Shown here one piece after another: positions 52,804 to 61,605 of a stretch of DNA of 64,000 nucleotides; the stretch's first letter is position 1, and each line of letters begins with the position of its first letter. The notes under the pieces were generated by a model. That model did no database searches. It was not told the origin of the DNA and saw only the letters and a list, made by a program, of their open reading frames with translations. Location of the stretch: the NCBI RefSeq assembly GCF_016806065.1, contig NZ_CP032406.1, forward strand, positions 372,001-436,000, read 5' to 3'. The stretch comes from Rhizobium rosettiformans. GTDB lineage: Bacteria; Pseudomonadota; Alphaproteobacteria; Rhizobiales; Rhizobiaceae. The position numbers and the translations under genes are program-made.

Positions 52804-54741
52804 TCAGAACTCTTCCCAGCTGTCCGTCTTCGCTGCGGTCGACCCAAAGGCCCTGGAGACTGCACCCACCATACGGCGTGCCGGTGAAGCGACCGGCTGG
52901 TGGCTGACGGCAACCGCCACCGGAGATCCGGATGCTCGTGCAGTTCCCTGAAGAGCACTGCCGCCCAACTGGAACTGGCTGACCAGTTCACGCAGCCGGC
53001 CCGCCTCCTTGGCAAGCGTTGCTCCAGCAGCATTTGCCTCTTCGACCATGGCAGCATTCTGCTGCGTTACCTGATCCATCTGATTGACGGCGGTGTTCAC
53101 CTCAGACAGTCCGACGGATTGCTCACGCGCCGATGTCGCGATCGCATCCATGTGCTCGTTGATCGTGATGACATAATTCTCGATTGTCTTCAGCGCCTCG
53201 CCGGTGTCACTGACAAGCTTGACACCCTTGTCGACCTCAATGGTGGAATTGCGGATCAGCTCCTTGATTTCCTTTGCCGCCTGGGCCGAACGCTGGGCAA
53301 GCTCTCGGACCTCCTGGGCGACGACCGCGAAACCCTTGCCCGCCTCACCAGCGCGCGCTGCCTCAACACCGGCATTGAGGGCCAGCAGGTTGGTCTGGAA
53401 GGCGATTTCGTCGATGACGCCAATGATATTGGAAATCTGGCTGGAGGACTGCTCGATCCGCCCCATGGCGTCGACTGCGTTTGCGACAACCGAGCCAGAC
53501 TGCCGGGCGCTGACATTCGCCTGGGCTGCAATCGTGCGCGCTTCTTCAGCCCGCTTGGACGAGCTTGCAACATTGGTCGTGATCTGGTCGAGGGCAGCAG
53601 CTGTCTCCTCCAGAGATGCTGCCTGCTGCTCGGTGCGTTTCGACAGATCCTCGGCACTCTGGCTGACTTCGCGCGATCCGCCATCGATCGAACTCGTCGA
53701 TTGGGACACGGCGGTCAGGGTCTGGCGCAACTGGTCGACAGCCAGATTGAAGTCCTTGCGCAGGCTTTCGAATTCCTCTGCGAAAGAGTGCTGCAACTGG
53801 TATGTCAGATTGCCGGCGGCCAGTTGCTTGAGACCGTCGGCAAGCCCCGTCGTGGCTTTAGCCATCGCCTCGGCTCGGATCCGCTCCTGCTCAGCCGTCA
53901 GGCGGCGTTGCTCTTCTGTCTGGCTGCGATGCGCAGCAGTTTCCTGTTCGAGCCTGCGATTTTCCAGGGCATTCCTGCGGAAGATCTCAACGGCTGCGGC
54001 CATGTCGCCGATTTCGTCAGCACGGCCAGCAAATGGAACGGCGGTATCCGCGTCTCCGGCAGCAAGGCCGTTCATCGAAACGGTAATGCTCTGGATCGGT
54101 TGAGCAATGCCCTTGATCGCAAGCCATATCGAGCCTGCAATCAGCAAGGCAATGGCACCGATCGCAACATAGGTGATCGCGATCGTCGCTGCATAGGCAG
54201 CATTGGCTTCGGCATAGGCTTCCACTGCCTCCGCATCGCTAATCTCAACCAGACGCATAATTGCGGCCTTGGCCTTATCGGCGATGGCGACCATGTCATT
54301 GCGAAGAACGGTGTTTGCGCCATTGAGGTCACCGGCAGAAGAAAGTGCGAGAACGCGCTCGCCAGCCTTCATGTATTGATCCACGGAGCTGCCGATGACC
54401 GCCACCAGTTCAGCTTCTTCCTTGGAGGGATCAAGAGAGTTGAACGTGTCGATATCGACTTTCAGCTTTGTCGCCGCTTTTTCGATCGATGCGGCAGCGG
54501 CAGCCTTCCCTTCGCTATCCGATCTCAAAATATGGCTGCGATAAGCGGTCCGCATCTCGCCAAGCTGGACCTCCATATCCTTCACCGACACCACAGTTGG
54601 TAGAGAGTCGGTGGCAATGATAGCCATCTCGCTGTTCAGCGCCGCAAGCCGGTTCACGGCAAATGTGGCAAATAGCGCGAATGCGGCACCCAGAAGAATG
54701 AGGATGCCGGCCAGTGCAGTCTTGATCTTGGGCCGTGTCAT
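52804..54741 (-). CDS. methyl-accepting chemotaxis protein
   Basis: Start at ATG 54741 (MTRPKIKTAL), where the first membrane helix begins; the upstream extension is not protein-like. The 645-residue receptor has TM1 at about 8-30, a helical periplasmic domain (31-185), TM2 at about 187-208 and HAMP regions (about 209-262 and 300-345). A cytoplasmic signalling domain follows, with the conserved tip EIAFQTNLLALNAGVEAARAGEAGKGFAVVA split over 445-475. The C-terminus ends SWEEF, matching the xWxxF pentapeptide that tethers CheR and CheB. So it is probably a major, methylation-competent receptor. Ligand unknown. Confidence 0.95.
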   Translation of the reverse strand: MTRPKIKTALAGILILLGAAFALFATFAVNRLAALNSEMAIIATDSLPTVVSVKDMEVQLGEMRTAYRSHILRSDSEGKAAAAASIEKAATKLKVDIDTFNSLDPSKEEAELVAVIGSSVDQYMKAGERVLALSSAGDLNGANTVLRNDMVAIADKAKAAIMRLVEISDAEAVEAYAEANAAYAATIAITYVAIGAIALLIAGSIWLAIKGIAQPIQSITVSMNGLAAGDADTAVPFAGRADEIGDMAAAVEIFRRNALENRRLEQETAAHRSQTEEQRRLTAEQERIRAEAMAKATTGLADGLKQLAAGNLTYQLQHSFAEEFESLRKDFNLAVDQLRQTLTAVSQSTSSIDGGSREVSQSAEDLSKRTEQQAASLEETAAALDQITTNVASSSKRAEEARTIAAQANVSARQSGSVVANAVDAMGRIEQSSSQISNIIGVIDEIAFQTNLLALNAGVEAARAGEAGKGFAVVAQEVRELAQRSAQAAKEIKELIRNSTIEVDKGVKLVSDTGEALKTIENYVITINEHMDAIATSAREQSVGLSEVNTAVNQMDQVTQQNAAMVEEANAAGATLAKEAGRLRELVSQFQLGGSALQGTARASGSPVAVAVSHQPVASPARRMVGAVSRAFGSTAAKTDSWEEF

Positions 54742-55096
54742 TGTAATCCCTTTTTGAACAATATGGTCCGTTCCAGGGTCAGACGCATTGGGGCATTTGC
54801 GCTGGCTCAGTCGGCTACGTAGAGTTGAATCAAATTGATTAGCATTGTGCAAATTAGTTTCACTTGAAACATATGGATGAAAAACTGTAATCGCCTGACT
54901 TTCGTCAAAACTGCAGTCCTGAGTTACGGCCACCAATGAGTGTCAAAGCCTTTCGCCAAAGGCGGTTCGTTCACCTTGGTCACCAGACAGTCAGCGTAGC
55001 TGAAACCGGTCCATTCAGGTGAGCAAACTGTCTTCAGCGATATGGAACATTTGATGGACATTCAGCGTCTCGCCTCCGGGAAATCGGAGACCTGAC
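54742..55096. other. divergent control region of the chemoreceptor and MgtC-like genes
   Basis: About 355 bp holding promoters on both sides. The chemoreceptor side is AT-rich (54830-54900). The MgtC-like side contains the candidate stress promoter at 55044-55069. No gene recognised. Confidence 0.35.
55044..55069 (+). promoter_or_regulatory. candidate EcfG-type promoter (MgtC-like gene)
   Basis: GGAAC at 55044-55048, 17 nt, then CGTC at 55066-55069, one base off consensus and about 27 nt before the ATG at 55097. Confidence 0.4.
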
Positions 55097-55108
55097 ATGA
55101 ATTGACTG
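55097..55108 (+). other. apparent early stop codon in the MgtC-like gene
   Basis: ATG AAT TGA CTG is followed in the same frame by codons for TALAGNFDIFAHLAALAFAY, the expected first MgtC membrane helix. A GGAGA ribosome-binding sequence precedes the ATG. MgtC proteins often begin with Met-Asn-Trp, so TGA probably arose from TGG. Confidence 0.6.
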
Positions 55109-55168
55109 ACAGCGCTGGCCGGCAATTTTGACATTTTCGCCCACCTTGCTGCCTTAGCGTTTGCCTAT

Positions 55169-55567
55169 GTGCTGGCTTTGCCGATTGCCTGGGACAGGGA
55201 ACGGCACGAACGCAGCGCGGGGCTGAGAACCTTTCCACTGGTGGCGATCGCTGCTTGCGGCTTCATCCAGGCAACAGAGGGGATCACCCAGGGCAATGCA
55301 GAAGCCACAGCACGCATCGTGGAAGGGTTGATCAACGGAGTCGGCTTCATTGGCGGCGGCGCGATCCTGGTGGGCAAAGCCGGAACCAAGGGCACTGCAA
55401 CGGCCGCAAGCCTATGGGCCACGGGCGCGATCGGCACGGCTGTCGGGCTTGGAGCCTATGATACGGCGATTGTTCTATCGATCGTGACATTTGCGACGTT
55501 GCGCATCATGACCAATTTCAAGGTCGAAGAGGCGCTCCTGCCTACAAAGGAGAAAAGTGGCGATTGA
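55169..55567 (+). CDS. mgtC: MgtC/SapB-family membrane protein (N-terminus interrupted)
   Basis: The uninterrupted part from GTG 55169 encodes 132 residues with the family hallmarks RERHERSAGLRTFPLVAI, RIVEGLINGVGFIGGGAIL, TKGTATAASLWATGAIGTAVGLG and three or four membrane helices. The natural start is probably ATG 55097, 24 codons upstream, but codon 3 there is TGA. Translation from GTG would lack the first helix. MgtC proteins help bacteria grow in low magnesium and modulate the F-ATPase and membrane potential. The short C-terminal cytoplasmic domain of Salmonella MgtC is absent, as in SapB-like members. Confidence 0.75.
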   Translation: MLALPIAWDRERHERSAGLRTFPLVAIAACGFIQATEGITQGNAEATARIVEGLINGVGFIGGGAILVGKAGTKGTATAASLWATGAIGTAVGLGAYDTAIVLSIVTFATLRIMTNFKVEEALLPTKEKSGD

Positions 55568-55831
55568 TCTTAATGGGCGACCGCGCGAGGCGACCGTGCC
55601 CTAGAGACAGACGCTTTTACTGGGCGAACAAGGCGGCGCGATCCGCGCTTGCTTAATACCGACGCTTACAATTTTTCCCGGCTGCCGGCTGACATCCAAG
55701 CTGGCAGCACAGGACGTGGTCACAAGTGGAAGGGCGATGCGCCGGTTGGGAAGCGTCAAGATGGGGAATGACAACAGATGCGGATCTGCTTATAAACCTG
55801 GCGCAAGATAGCCCCAGAGTAATGCTGATCA

Positions 55832-56050
55832 ATGATGGATGAAACTGCCCGCAAGCTGGATGCTCCCTTAAGTCCTGTGGACCTGGCTCTGCTGCAGCGC
55901 GTACTGACGGAAGTCTGTGATATTCGCGGACAAGCGGATGTGTCACCTGAGGCTGAACACAGTGCCAAGGTCATTATCAACCTTTACCAAAGCGGCATTC
56001 GCAACAGGCACCAGCTTGTCGCAATGATGACTGGACGCAAGTTCCCTTAA
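55832..56050 (+). CDS. small conserved-type hypothetical protein, 72 residues
   Basis: ATG 55832 (or the adjacent ATG 55835) opens a frame with natural helical composition: LSPVDLALLQRVLTEVCDIR, then AEHSAKVIINLYQSGIRNRH and QLVAMMTGRK. It resembles small acidic helical proteins common in rhizobia whose function is not known. No membrane segment or metal site is visible. It stands alone between the MgtC-like gene and HipBA. Confidence 0.65.
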   Translation: MMDETARKLDAPLSPVDLALLQRVLTEVCDIRGQADVSPEAEHSAKVIINLYQSGIRNRHQLVAMMTGRKFP

Positions 56051-56386
56051 AACCATCATCACCAGAGATTATCCGACGGCACCAACTCCTGCCGTGGGTG
56101 TTTTCTCTCCGAAGTGCTTCGACCGATCGATGCAGGAGCCGTCAGAGAGCTTCAAAGGCATGTTTGAGAGACGGGCCGCCGTTTTTTGTTCGGTGCAACG
56201 CGAAACTCAGCTGATGGTGCCAAGTCTAGGCTCGCCCTATGATGGCCGCGACCTCTGCACATCGCCTCAGCCCAGATGCAATCGCAAAAAAGCACCGAAC
56301 GGTTATAAATATCACGCCATCTTGTCTTTATAACCCATCGGTAATAAGTTTCACACAACCTGCGAATATCACCGAGCGATGCTAAA
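56051..56386. other. upstream region of hipBA
   Basis: About 335 bp. The right half contains the inverted-repeat operator at 56301-56335 and AT-rich promoter sequence. The left half shows nothing recognisable. Confidence 0.35.
56301..56335 (+). promoter_or_regulatory. candidate HipB operator
   Basis: GGTTATAAA (56301-56309) and TTTATAACC (56327-56335) are perfect inverted 9-mers with a 17-nt spacer, 52 bp before the hipB ATG. Its position fits autoregulation by the HipB dimer or the HipAB complex. A related GGTTATAC lies inside hipB. Confidence 0.6.
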
Positions 56387-56638
56387 ATGATCATCTTAAC
56401 CGTCGACGATCTCCGTAAGTTGATTAGAAACGAGCGCAAGCGACGTGGCTTGACCCAGGCTCGCGCCGCCGGCCTCGTTGGTTATACTCAAAAATGGCTG
56501 TCGGATTTCGAGCGGGGCAAGGCCAATCCACCCGTCGACATGGCGTTGAACATAATAACCGTGCTGGGCATTCGTCTTGAAGCGACCGTAACGGTGGAGC
56601 CTGCCAGCCACGTTTTTGAGGAGGAGCCAAGTCTCTGA
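56387..56638 (+). CDS. hipB: HipB-type antitoxin
   Basis: An 83-residue protein with a Cro/C1 HTH: LRKLIRNERKRRGLTQARAAGLVGY, QKWLSDFERGKANPP and DMALNIITVLGI. This is the HipB fold that dimerises, binds the operator and holds HipA. Its stop overlaps the hipA start (TGATG), so the two are translationally coupled. The inverted repeat upstream is the likely binding site. Confidence 0.9.
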   Translation: MIILTVDDLRKLIRNERKRRGLTQARAAGLVGYTQKWLSDFERGKANPPVDMALNIITVLGIRLEATVTVEPASHVFEEEPSL

Positions 56639-57921
56639 TGCCAGCTTCCGTTCGACTCTATGGCTTACATGTGGGCACTTTGGATGTCGCCAGGGATGGT
56701 CGCCTATCATTCATTTACTCAACGGAATGGCTGGAGCGAAACGAACGCGATGCTAGGCATCATCCACTTTCACTAAGCCTGCCGTTTCGCGAAGCAAGAT
56801 ACTATCATGAAGATGCAGGGCCTTTTTTCGACGGCCTCCTGCCCGACAACAATAAGGTCCGAGAACAGCTTGCTCGACATCTTCACGTCGATGCCAGCGA
56901 CGATTTCGCGCTCTTATACGAATTGGGAGCCGATTGCCCTGGCGCGATCACGATCCTTCCCCAAGTCGCGTCAGAGATTCCAGAAGATCGGATCCCACCC
57001 CAATTCCATCTCATGTCAGAAAGGGAACTGGCGGACTACATAAAGGACCTGCCAGGACGCCCACTCTTTGTCGACGCCGACGGGGAACTGCGGCTGTCGT
57101 TGGCAGGAATGCACCACAAAGCGGCAGTGCTGCAAGTTGGGACGTCATTGGCGGTTCCCAAAGGGAGGACACCAACCACCCACATCGTCAAGATCGATAT
57201 TGAAGGCCTTCGGGACTCGCTCAAGGTCGAGCATTTCTGCCTTGAAGCCGCCCGCGTGCTGGGCCTCGACACAGTTCGATCCTATGTGAAGATGGCAGAT
57301 GGAGTCCCGTTCCTGCTTATTGCACGATATGACCGTGCTGTCGGGGACCGCGACGGACATCGCTATATCCGCCGACTTCACCAAGAAGACTTCTGCCAGG
57401 CCATGCGTCGTTTCCCCCGCGAGAAATACGAGAAGGACGGCGGACCAGGTTGGGTGGAGTGTTTTGCCCTGTTGAACAGAACAGTTGATCCAGCAACATC
57501 ACGAACAGAGTTGCTCAGACGAGCCATTTTCCAGTTTCTCATCGGAAATCCCGATGCACATGCGAAAAACTACTCCTTTGTATACAAAGGCGATGGAATA
57601 CATCTCAGCAAGCTGTATGACGTCAACAATGCCGCAGCCTTTCGGTCTCACTACAAGGAGCAGCGCCCTCGATTGGCGATGTTGGTGGGCAAAGAACGTG
57701 ATCCGACAAAGCTAACGCTGGCGCACTGGACGCAGTTTGCCCGAGATGTTGCCATCACTCCTGCGATCGTGCACGAGGAGCTTTCAAAGATGGCCAAGAC
57801 CCTGCTACAAGAAGTGGCAACCGTGAGGTCGAGCCTGGCAAATACTCCAGCAGATTCCCCCCTGCTCGATTTGACTGTCGATGACATTTCGCAAAGGTGC
57901 ACGGCCGTCATGAAGTGGTAG
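56638..57921 (+). CDS. hipA: HipA-type serine/threonine kinase toxin
   Basis: The 427-residue protein has the HipA N-terminal subdomain (LYGLHVGTLD, LSLSLPFREARY and FFDGLLPDN). Its kinase core has LSLAGMHHK at about 153-161 where many relatives have SLAGxQxK, catalytic Asp306 in IGNPDAHAKN, and metal-binding Asp328 in LYDVNNAA. HipA of E. coli phosphorylates glutamyl-tRNA synthetase and induces persistence; other HipA proteins have different targets. All catalytic residues I can identify are present, so the toxin is probably active. The His in place of Gln in the ATP loop is a variation. Confidence 0.9.
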   Translation: MPASVRLYGLHVGTLDVARDGRLSFIYSTEWLERNERDARHHPLSLSLPFREARYYHEDAGPFFDGLLPDNNKVREQLARHLHVDASDDFALLYELGADCPGAITILPQVASEIPEDRIPPQFHLMSERELADYIKDLPGRPLFVDADGELRLSLAGMHHKAAVLQVGTSLAVPKGRTPTTHIVKIDIEGLRDSLKVEHFCLEAARVLGLDTVRSYVKMADGVPFLLIARYDRAVGDRDGHRYIRRLHQEDFCQAMRRFPREKYEKDGGPGWVECFALLNRTVDPATSRTELLRRAIFQFLIGNPDAHAKNYSFVYKGDGIHLSKLYDVNNAAAFRSHYKEQRPRLAMLVGKERDPTKLTLAHWTQFARDVAITPAIVHEELSKMAKTLLQEVATVRSSLANTPADSPLLDLTVDDISQRCTAVMKW

Positions 57922-57935
57922 GGGAAACGCTCCCC
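57921..57935 (+). terminator. short hairpin after hipA
   Basis: GGGGA-AACGC-TCCCC begins at the last base of the hipA stop codon. The 5-bp stem without a T run is a weak terminator candidate. Confidence 0.3.
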
Positions 57936-58079
57936 GTCAATCCAGCTTGACTTTCCAGCAATGCCCCCCTTTCGGGATCGCCCATTCGATTGGGACCAGT
58001 GGGCACGCGAGCGTCGTGCCATGTCGTTGCCAACAGCGAGACCACAGGAGTTGTCATCGACATTGTTAGCCTTCGACCA

Positions 58080-60209
58080 TCAAGCGACGGCTTCCGGAGC
58101 TTTCATCATCATCTCCAATTCAGCGGAGGACATTGGTTTTCCGATCAGGAAGCCCTGAAGCTGCTGACATCCGGCAGAGCGGAGCAGTTGTGCCTGCCGC
58201 GAGGTTTCCACGCCTTCGGCGGTCACCGGGATCTCAAGCGCGACGGCAAGCGCGATCGTTGCCTCCAGCACGCCGCTGCCCTGGCCCTCATCGTCAGAGG
58301 CCCAAACCAATGATCTGTCGATCTTCATGCGCTCGAAGCCGAACTGTCGGAGCGCTCCGATCGACGCGTAGCCACAGCCAAAATCATCAAGCGCAAACTT
58401 GACCCCGAGCTTGCGCAATGTGTCCATCGCCCGGCGCGACATCTCAGGGTTCGACATCAACACACTCTCGGTGATTTCGAGGGTCAGCCGCTTCGGATCG
58501 AACTTTTCTCGCTGCAACAGATCCGTAATCTGAGAGGGAAATGAGGGATTGCAGAGCTGGATCGGCGAGACGTTGACAGACAGGTCCAGCCCAGGCCAGA
58601 CCTGAGCCGTCTTGACGGCCTGCTCAAGCATGTGCATGCCAAGTGCGTCGATTAGCCCGGCTCGCTCGGCCAGAGGGATAAAGACCTCCGGACTGACCGA
58701 ACCGGCGGGGGTCTGCCATCGGGCCAGCGCCTCAACGCCACATATGCGCCCGCTGCTGGCAGAGACGAGTGGCTGGAAGACCGGTCGGATCGAGCCCGCG
58801 GAGATCGCAGCGCGTAATTGACCCTCCAGGCTCGACAGACGGTCGCGTTCCTCATCGAGCGCTTTGAAATACTCGACTGCGCGCCCTCGCCCGCTTTCCT
58901 TGGCCCGATAGAGCGACATGTCCGCGCGCCGAAGCAGTTCCAGCGGCTCAACGCCACGCTCGAAAAAGGCAAAACCTATACTCGCCCCGATCTCGATTGT
59001 GCGTCCTCCAATGTCGAAAGGTTTTGCCATTTCTGCGATGACATGTTCGCTAAACGCCATTGCGTTATCACCGTGATGGAGGACCGCAAATTCGTCTCCG
59101 CCCAGGCGTGCGACCGTGGCGCCCTGCGGGGAGATCGACAGGAGGCGTTTGGAGACCAGCATGATCAACTCGTCGCCCACGGCATGCCCCCAGGCATCAT
59201 TGACCTGCTTGAAGCCATCTAGGTCCAGAAGCTGCAGGGATTGAGCCCCGTTTGGGGTTTTCGCGCAAACCTTCAGCACATCCAGGAGACCCGCACGATT
59301 GAGCAAGCCGCTGAGGCGATCATGCGTCGCGTTCCACTTCTCGCATGCAGCTATACGACGAAGCCGGGCGGCCTCGACGTTGCCTGCAACAAGGATGCCG
59401 ATCAAGAAGAGGACAAACAACACAAGGCCGGCGGTCAGATAGGCGCTCACCTGGCGATAGACTTTCGTCCCCGGCATCTCTCTTGGCCACTGAAGGTGGG
59501 CGATCGCTTGACCCGCGATGTTCTTGATCGGGAACGCCAGCATGTCAGCAGCGGGTAAGGTGAGATCAAGCGACAGGTCGCGCAGCTGATATTCCTCAGC
59601 GACACGATCGACGACGTCCGGAGAAAGGATCTTGAAGAATGTCAGGATGTTGAAGGCTTCGGCCTCAACCGGATCCGCATAGGGTTGAAGGGCCAATGAC
59701 CCGACGAGAAGCAGCGCGTCATCAACCCGTTGAAAGCTCAGGACCGGATCGGCCCCGACGCGATTGGCCTGCCGGATTTGCTCGCTGAATTCCGCTTTGA
59801 GTTTCAAGAAGGGGTCAAAGGGCACGCCCTCCCAGTGTGCCGAAATCACGGTCCCGTCTCGAGCCGTGACGATTGCGCCATCATAGAGCTCGTAATCCTC
59901 GCTGGTTTTGCCCCAGTTTTCAAAGGCCCAGTCGGCGGCGTCAGTCCCGTCCATTGCGACAAAAGCGTCGTCCCAGACGGCATTGTCTCTGACGGTGGCG
60001 GCGAGATTCTGGCCCATCGAGAGGACTGCGACTTCGGCCGCTTTTCGGGCTCGCACGTCATCCATCGCATCGGCGGAACGTTGCATTTCAAAGATGGCAT
60101 GTGACACGAGCGCCGACAGGATGGCCGCGACGATCAGAAAGACCGCAGTGACCGTTCCGATCTGCCAATTGGAATTATAGACGCTGAAACGACGCAAGTA
60201 TCGGTACAT
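58080..60209 (-). CDS. CHASE4-GGDEF-EAL c-di-GMP signalling protein
   Basis: This 709-residue protein has TM1 (about 15-38), a periplasmic CHASE4-type sensor (about 45-245) with DNAVWDDAF, TM2 (about 255-277), GGDEF (about 290-450) with intact LGGDEF at 369-374, and EAL (about 465-705). The EAL domain keeps EALARW, NVSPIQL, LEITES, DDFGCGYAS, MKIDRS, AEGVET and QGFLIGKP. Both active sites look functional, so it could make or degrade c-di-GMP depending on its signal. It is a single-gene unit, with no partner gene adjacent. Confidence 0.95.
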   Translation of the reverse strand: MYRYLRRFSVYNSNWQIGTVTAVFLIVAAILSALVSHAIFEMQRSADAMDDVRARKAAEVAVLSMGQNLAATVRDNAVWDDAFVAMDGTDAADWAFENWGKTSEDYELYDGAIVTARDGTVISAHWEGVPFDPFLKLKAEFSEQIRQANRVGADPVLSFQRVDDALLLVGSLALQPYADPVEAEAFNILTFFKILSPDVVDRVAEEYQLRDLSLDLTLPAADMLAFPIKNIAGQAIAHLQWPREMPGTKVYRQVSAYLTAGLVLFVLFLIGILVAGNVEAARLRRIAACEKWNATHDRLSGLLNRAGLLDVLKVCAKTPNGAQSLQLLDLDGFKQVNDAWGHAVGDELIMLVSKRLLSISPQGATVARLGGDEFAVLHHGDNAMAFSEHVIAEMAKPFDIGGRTIEIGASIGFAFFERGVEPLELLRRADMSLYRAKESGRGRAVEYFKALDEERDRLSSLEGQLRAAISAGSIRPVFQPLVSASSGRICGVEALARWQTPAGSVSPEVFIPLAERAGLIDALGMHMLEQAVKTAQVWPGLDLSVNVSPIQLCNPSFPSQITDLLQREKFDPKRLTLEITESVLMSNPEMSRRAMDTLRKLGVKFALDDFGCGYASIGALRQFGFERMKIDRSLVWASDDEGQGSGVLEATIALAVALEIPVTAEGVETSRQAQLLRSAGCQQLQGFLIGKPMSSAELEMMMKAPEAVA

Positions 60210-60600
60210 GACATGATCTCATTCTCTCGCGGTCACGCAGGACCTGCGGATGACATCATGTCTCGCTCAAAAAAACGCGCCGCATGCGCATCTAAGCAAC
60301 CAGTAATTTTAGAATCCGAAAAGAAGCATGCTTAAAGGGCCGTTACCTGCGGCCGACAGCTCGCGGCACACCCGAAAACGCAACGATTGAAGGGCTTTGA
60401 CACCCCAGTCGCCCCTTTGATTTGCTTGCCTCCCGCCCGCCGCTGAAAATCCAAACGAGGACCTGGGAGCACGGACGTCATGCAAGGTGGCTTTTTGCGT
60501 GTCCCGCGCGAATCCTAACGAGTGCTTAACCATGGCTGGCACTTACCCCATGAAAAACAGGGGGCATTGCGTTCCCTCGAAGGCTGCCACGGAGGAATCA
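60210..60600. other. region upstream of the EAL protein gene
   Basis: About 390 bp with divergent promoters for the EAL protein gene and the small gene at 60601. No coding sequence or clear hairpin recognised. Confidence 0.3.
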
Positions 60601-60951
60601 ATGACACGGAGTATTTCTGGGTATCTGAGGCATACGAAGGACGTGCGGTCTGTGAGGCAGATTTACGCAATCACGACGGCCATTGTCGATGACCCCCATT
60701 CATCGCCGCGCTCGAAAGAGCGAAGTGCTTCCTTGATCCGAAAACTCGAGCGGGTCTTGAGCCTCCCGATTGCCAGCGCTCCGTTCCTGGCGTCGATCTG
60801 GCGGGATTTTCGCACACTCTCTGACTTGCTGGAGTGCGAACAGGCAAGCATGGATCGCTCAACATCCGAGCAGAATGGCAAAACTTCAGCGCTGTCATCC
60901 CAATGCGCGGTCAATCGCGCTCCAGCCGGACTATCAGAGGAGCAGAACTGA
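60601..60951 (+). CDS. small hypothetical protein, 116 residues
   Basis: ATG 60601 is directly preceded by GGAGGAATCA, a strong ribosome-binding site, which decides the start over upstream in-frame ATGs. The protein is mostly polar and helical (YLRHTKDVRSVRQIYAITTA, then KERSASLIRKLERVLSLP and SIWRDFRTLSDLLECE). I do not recognise a domain. Convergent with the small gene at 61009-61209. Confidence 0.55.
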   Translation: MTRSISGYLRHTKDVRSVRQIYAITTAIVDDPHSSPRSKERSASLIRKLERVLSLPIASAPFLASIWRDFRTLSDLLECEQASMDRSTSEQNGKTSALSSQCAVNRAPAGLSEEQN

Positions 60952-61008
60952 AGACCGAATGCTCGCAGCACCCGGCTCAATTATCGCGTAACGCGCGTAA
61001 GGATCTGC

Positions 61009-61209
61009 TTAGGTCGAAGCCCGCTCAATCACTGCGCGTTGAAGATCGGGGCTCAGTGGCTGATCACGCTCCGCCTCAGCCAGACGGGTCAAGAGCGCAT
61101 CGATCCGGCCGTCATTGGCGATGGGTTGATGTCGGGCGTGATGTTCAAATTTCCCGCGAACCGTTTCGCTGACGGTAACTCGTTTATACATCGCTAGACC
61201 GCAGGCCAT
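61009..61209 (-). CDS. small hypothetical protein with stress-type promoter, 66 residues
   Basis: ATG 61209 is preceded by AAAGGAAGAG. The 66 residues (MYKRVTVSETVRGKFEHHAR, then DGRIDALLTRLAEAERDQPL and SPDLQRAVIERAS) are hydrophilic and helical, with no family I can name. A GGAAC-N16-TGTT element ends about 27 bp upstream. It is divergent from the HWE kinase gene, whose relatives participate in general stress signalling, so a stress-related role is plausible but unproven. Confidence 0.55.
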   Translation of the reverse strand: MACGLAMYKRVTVSETVRGKFEHHARHQPIANDGRIDALLTRLAEAERDQPLSPDLQRAVIERAST

Positions 61210-61605
61210 ATTCTCTTCCTTTAAGACGAGCTTCAAACAGCAGCAGAGCCTTCCTGTTCCGAAGAAAACTTTCCGAAAAATGGGAGCGCGCGCCATTTGA
61301 TGTTCACTCCATTCGTCGAAGCGACAGCGTCTTGCGCTGTTGGGCGGCAGCGCCGTCAATCAGAACAATGGGTTGAACCTCAACATTCGAGTGGTTCCTC
61401 AGCGGCAGGCTCGTCGCCCTTTGATACCATCAGATGTATCGGCAACCAGCCATCTGTTAAATACCGGTCTGAGGTCGGAAGTGTTCACCCAGCGCCTTCT
61501 CTACTATCGAGAAAACGGATGTGTTCCCCACCCCTGTTGTGGCTTTTGACGTAAGCGTCCATAAGAAGGAGGACAGCTGTCCAGGTGTCATTCGCGGAGG
61601 AAAGA
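61210..61605. other. divergent control region upstream of the HWE kinase
   Basis: About 395 bp. The left end holds the candidate stress promoter of the small minus-strand gene. The right end holds the kinase leader with AAGGAGG at 61567-61573 and GGAGGAAAG just before its ATG. No coding sequence recognised. Confidence 0.35.
61236..61260 (-). promoter_or_regulatory. candidate EcfG-type promoter (66-residue protein gene)
   Basis: On the minus strand GGAAC (61260-61256), a 16-nt spacer, then TGTT (61239-61236), one base off consensus. It ends 27 nt before the ATG at 61209. Confidence 0.4.

Noticed and set aside
52900..54603. 567-codon plus-strand frame opposite the chemoreceptor
   Set aside because: Antisense shadow of the well-supported chemoreceptor gene.
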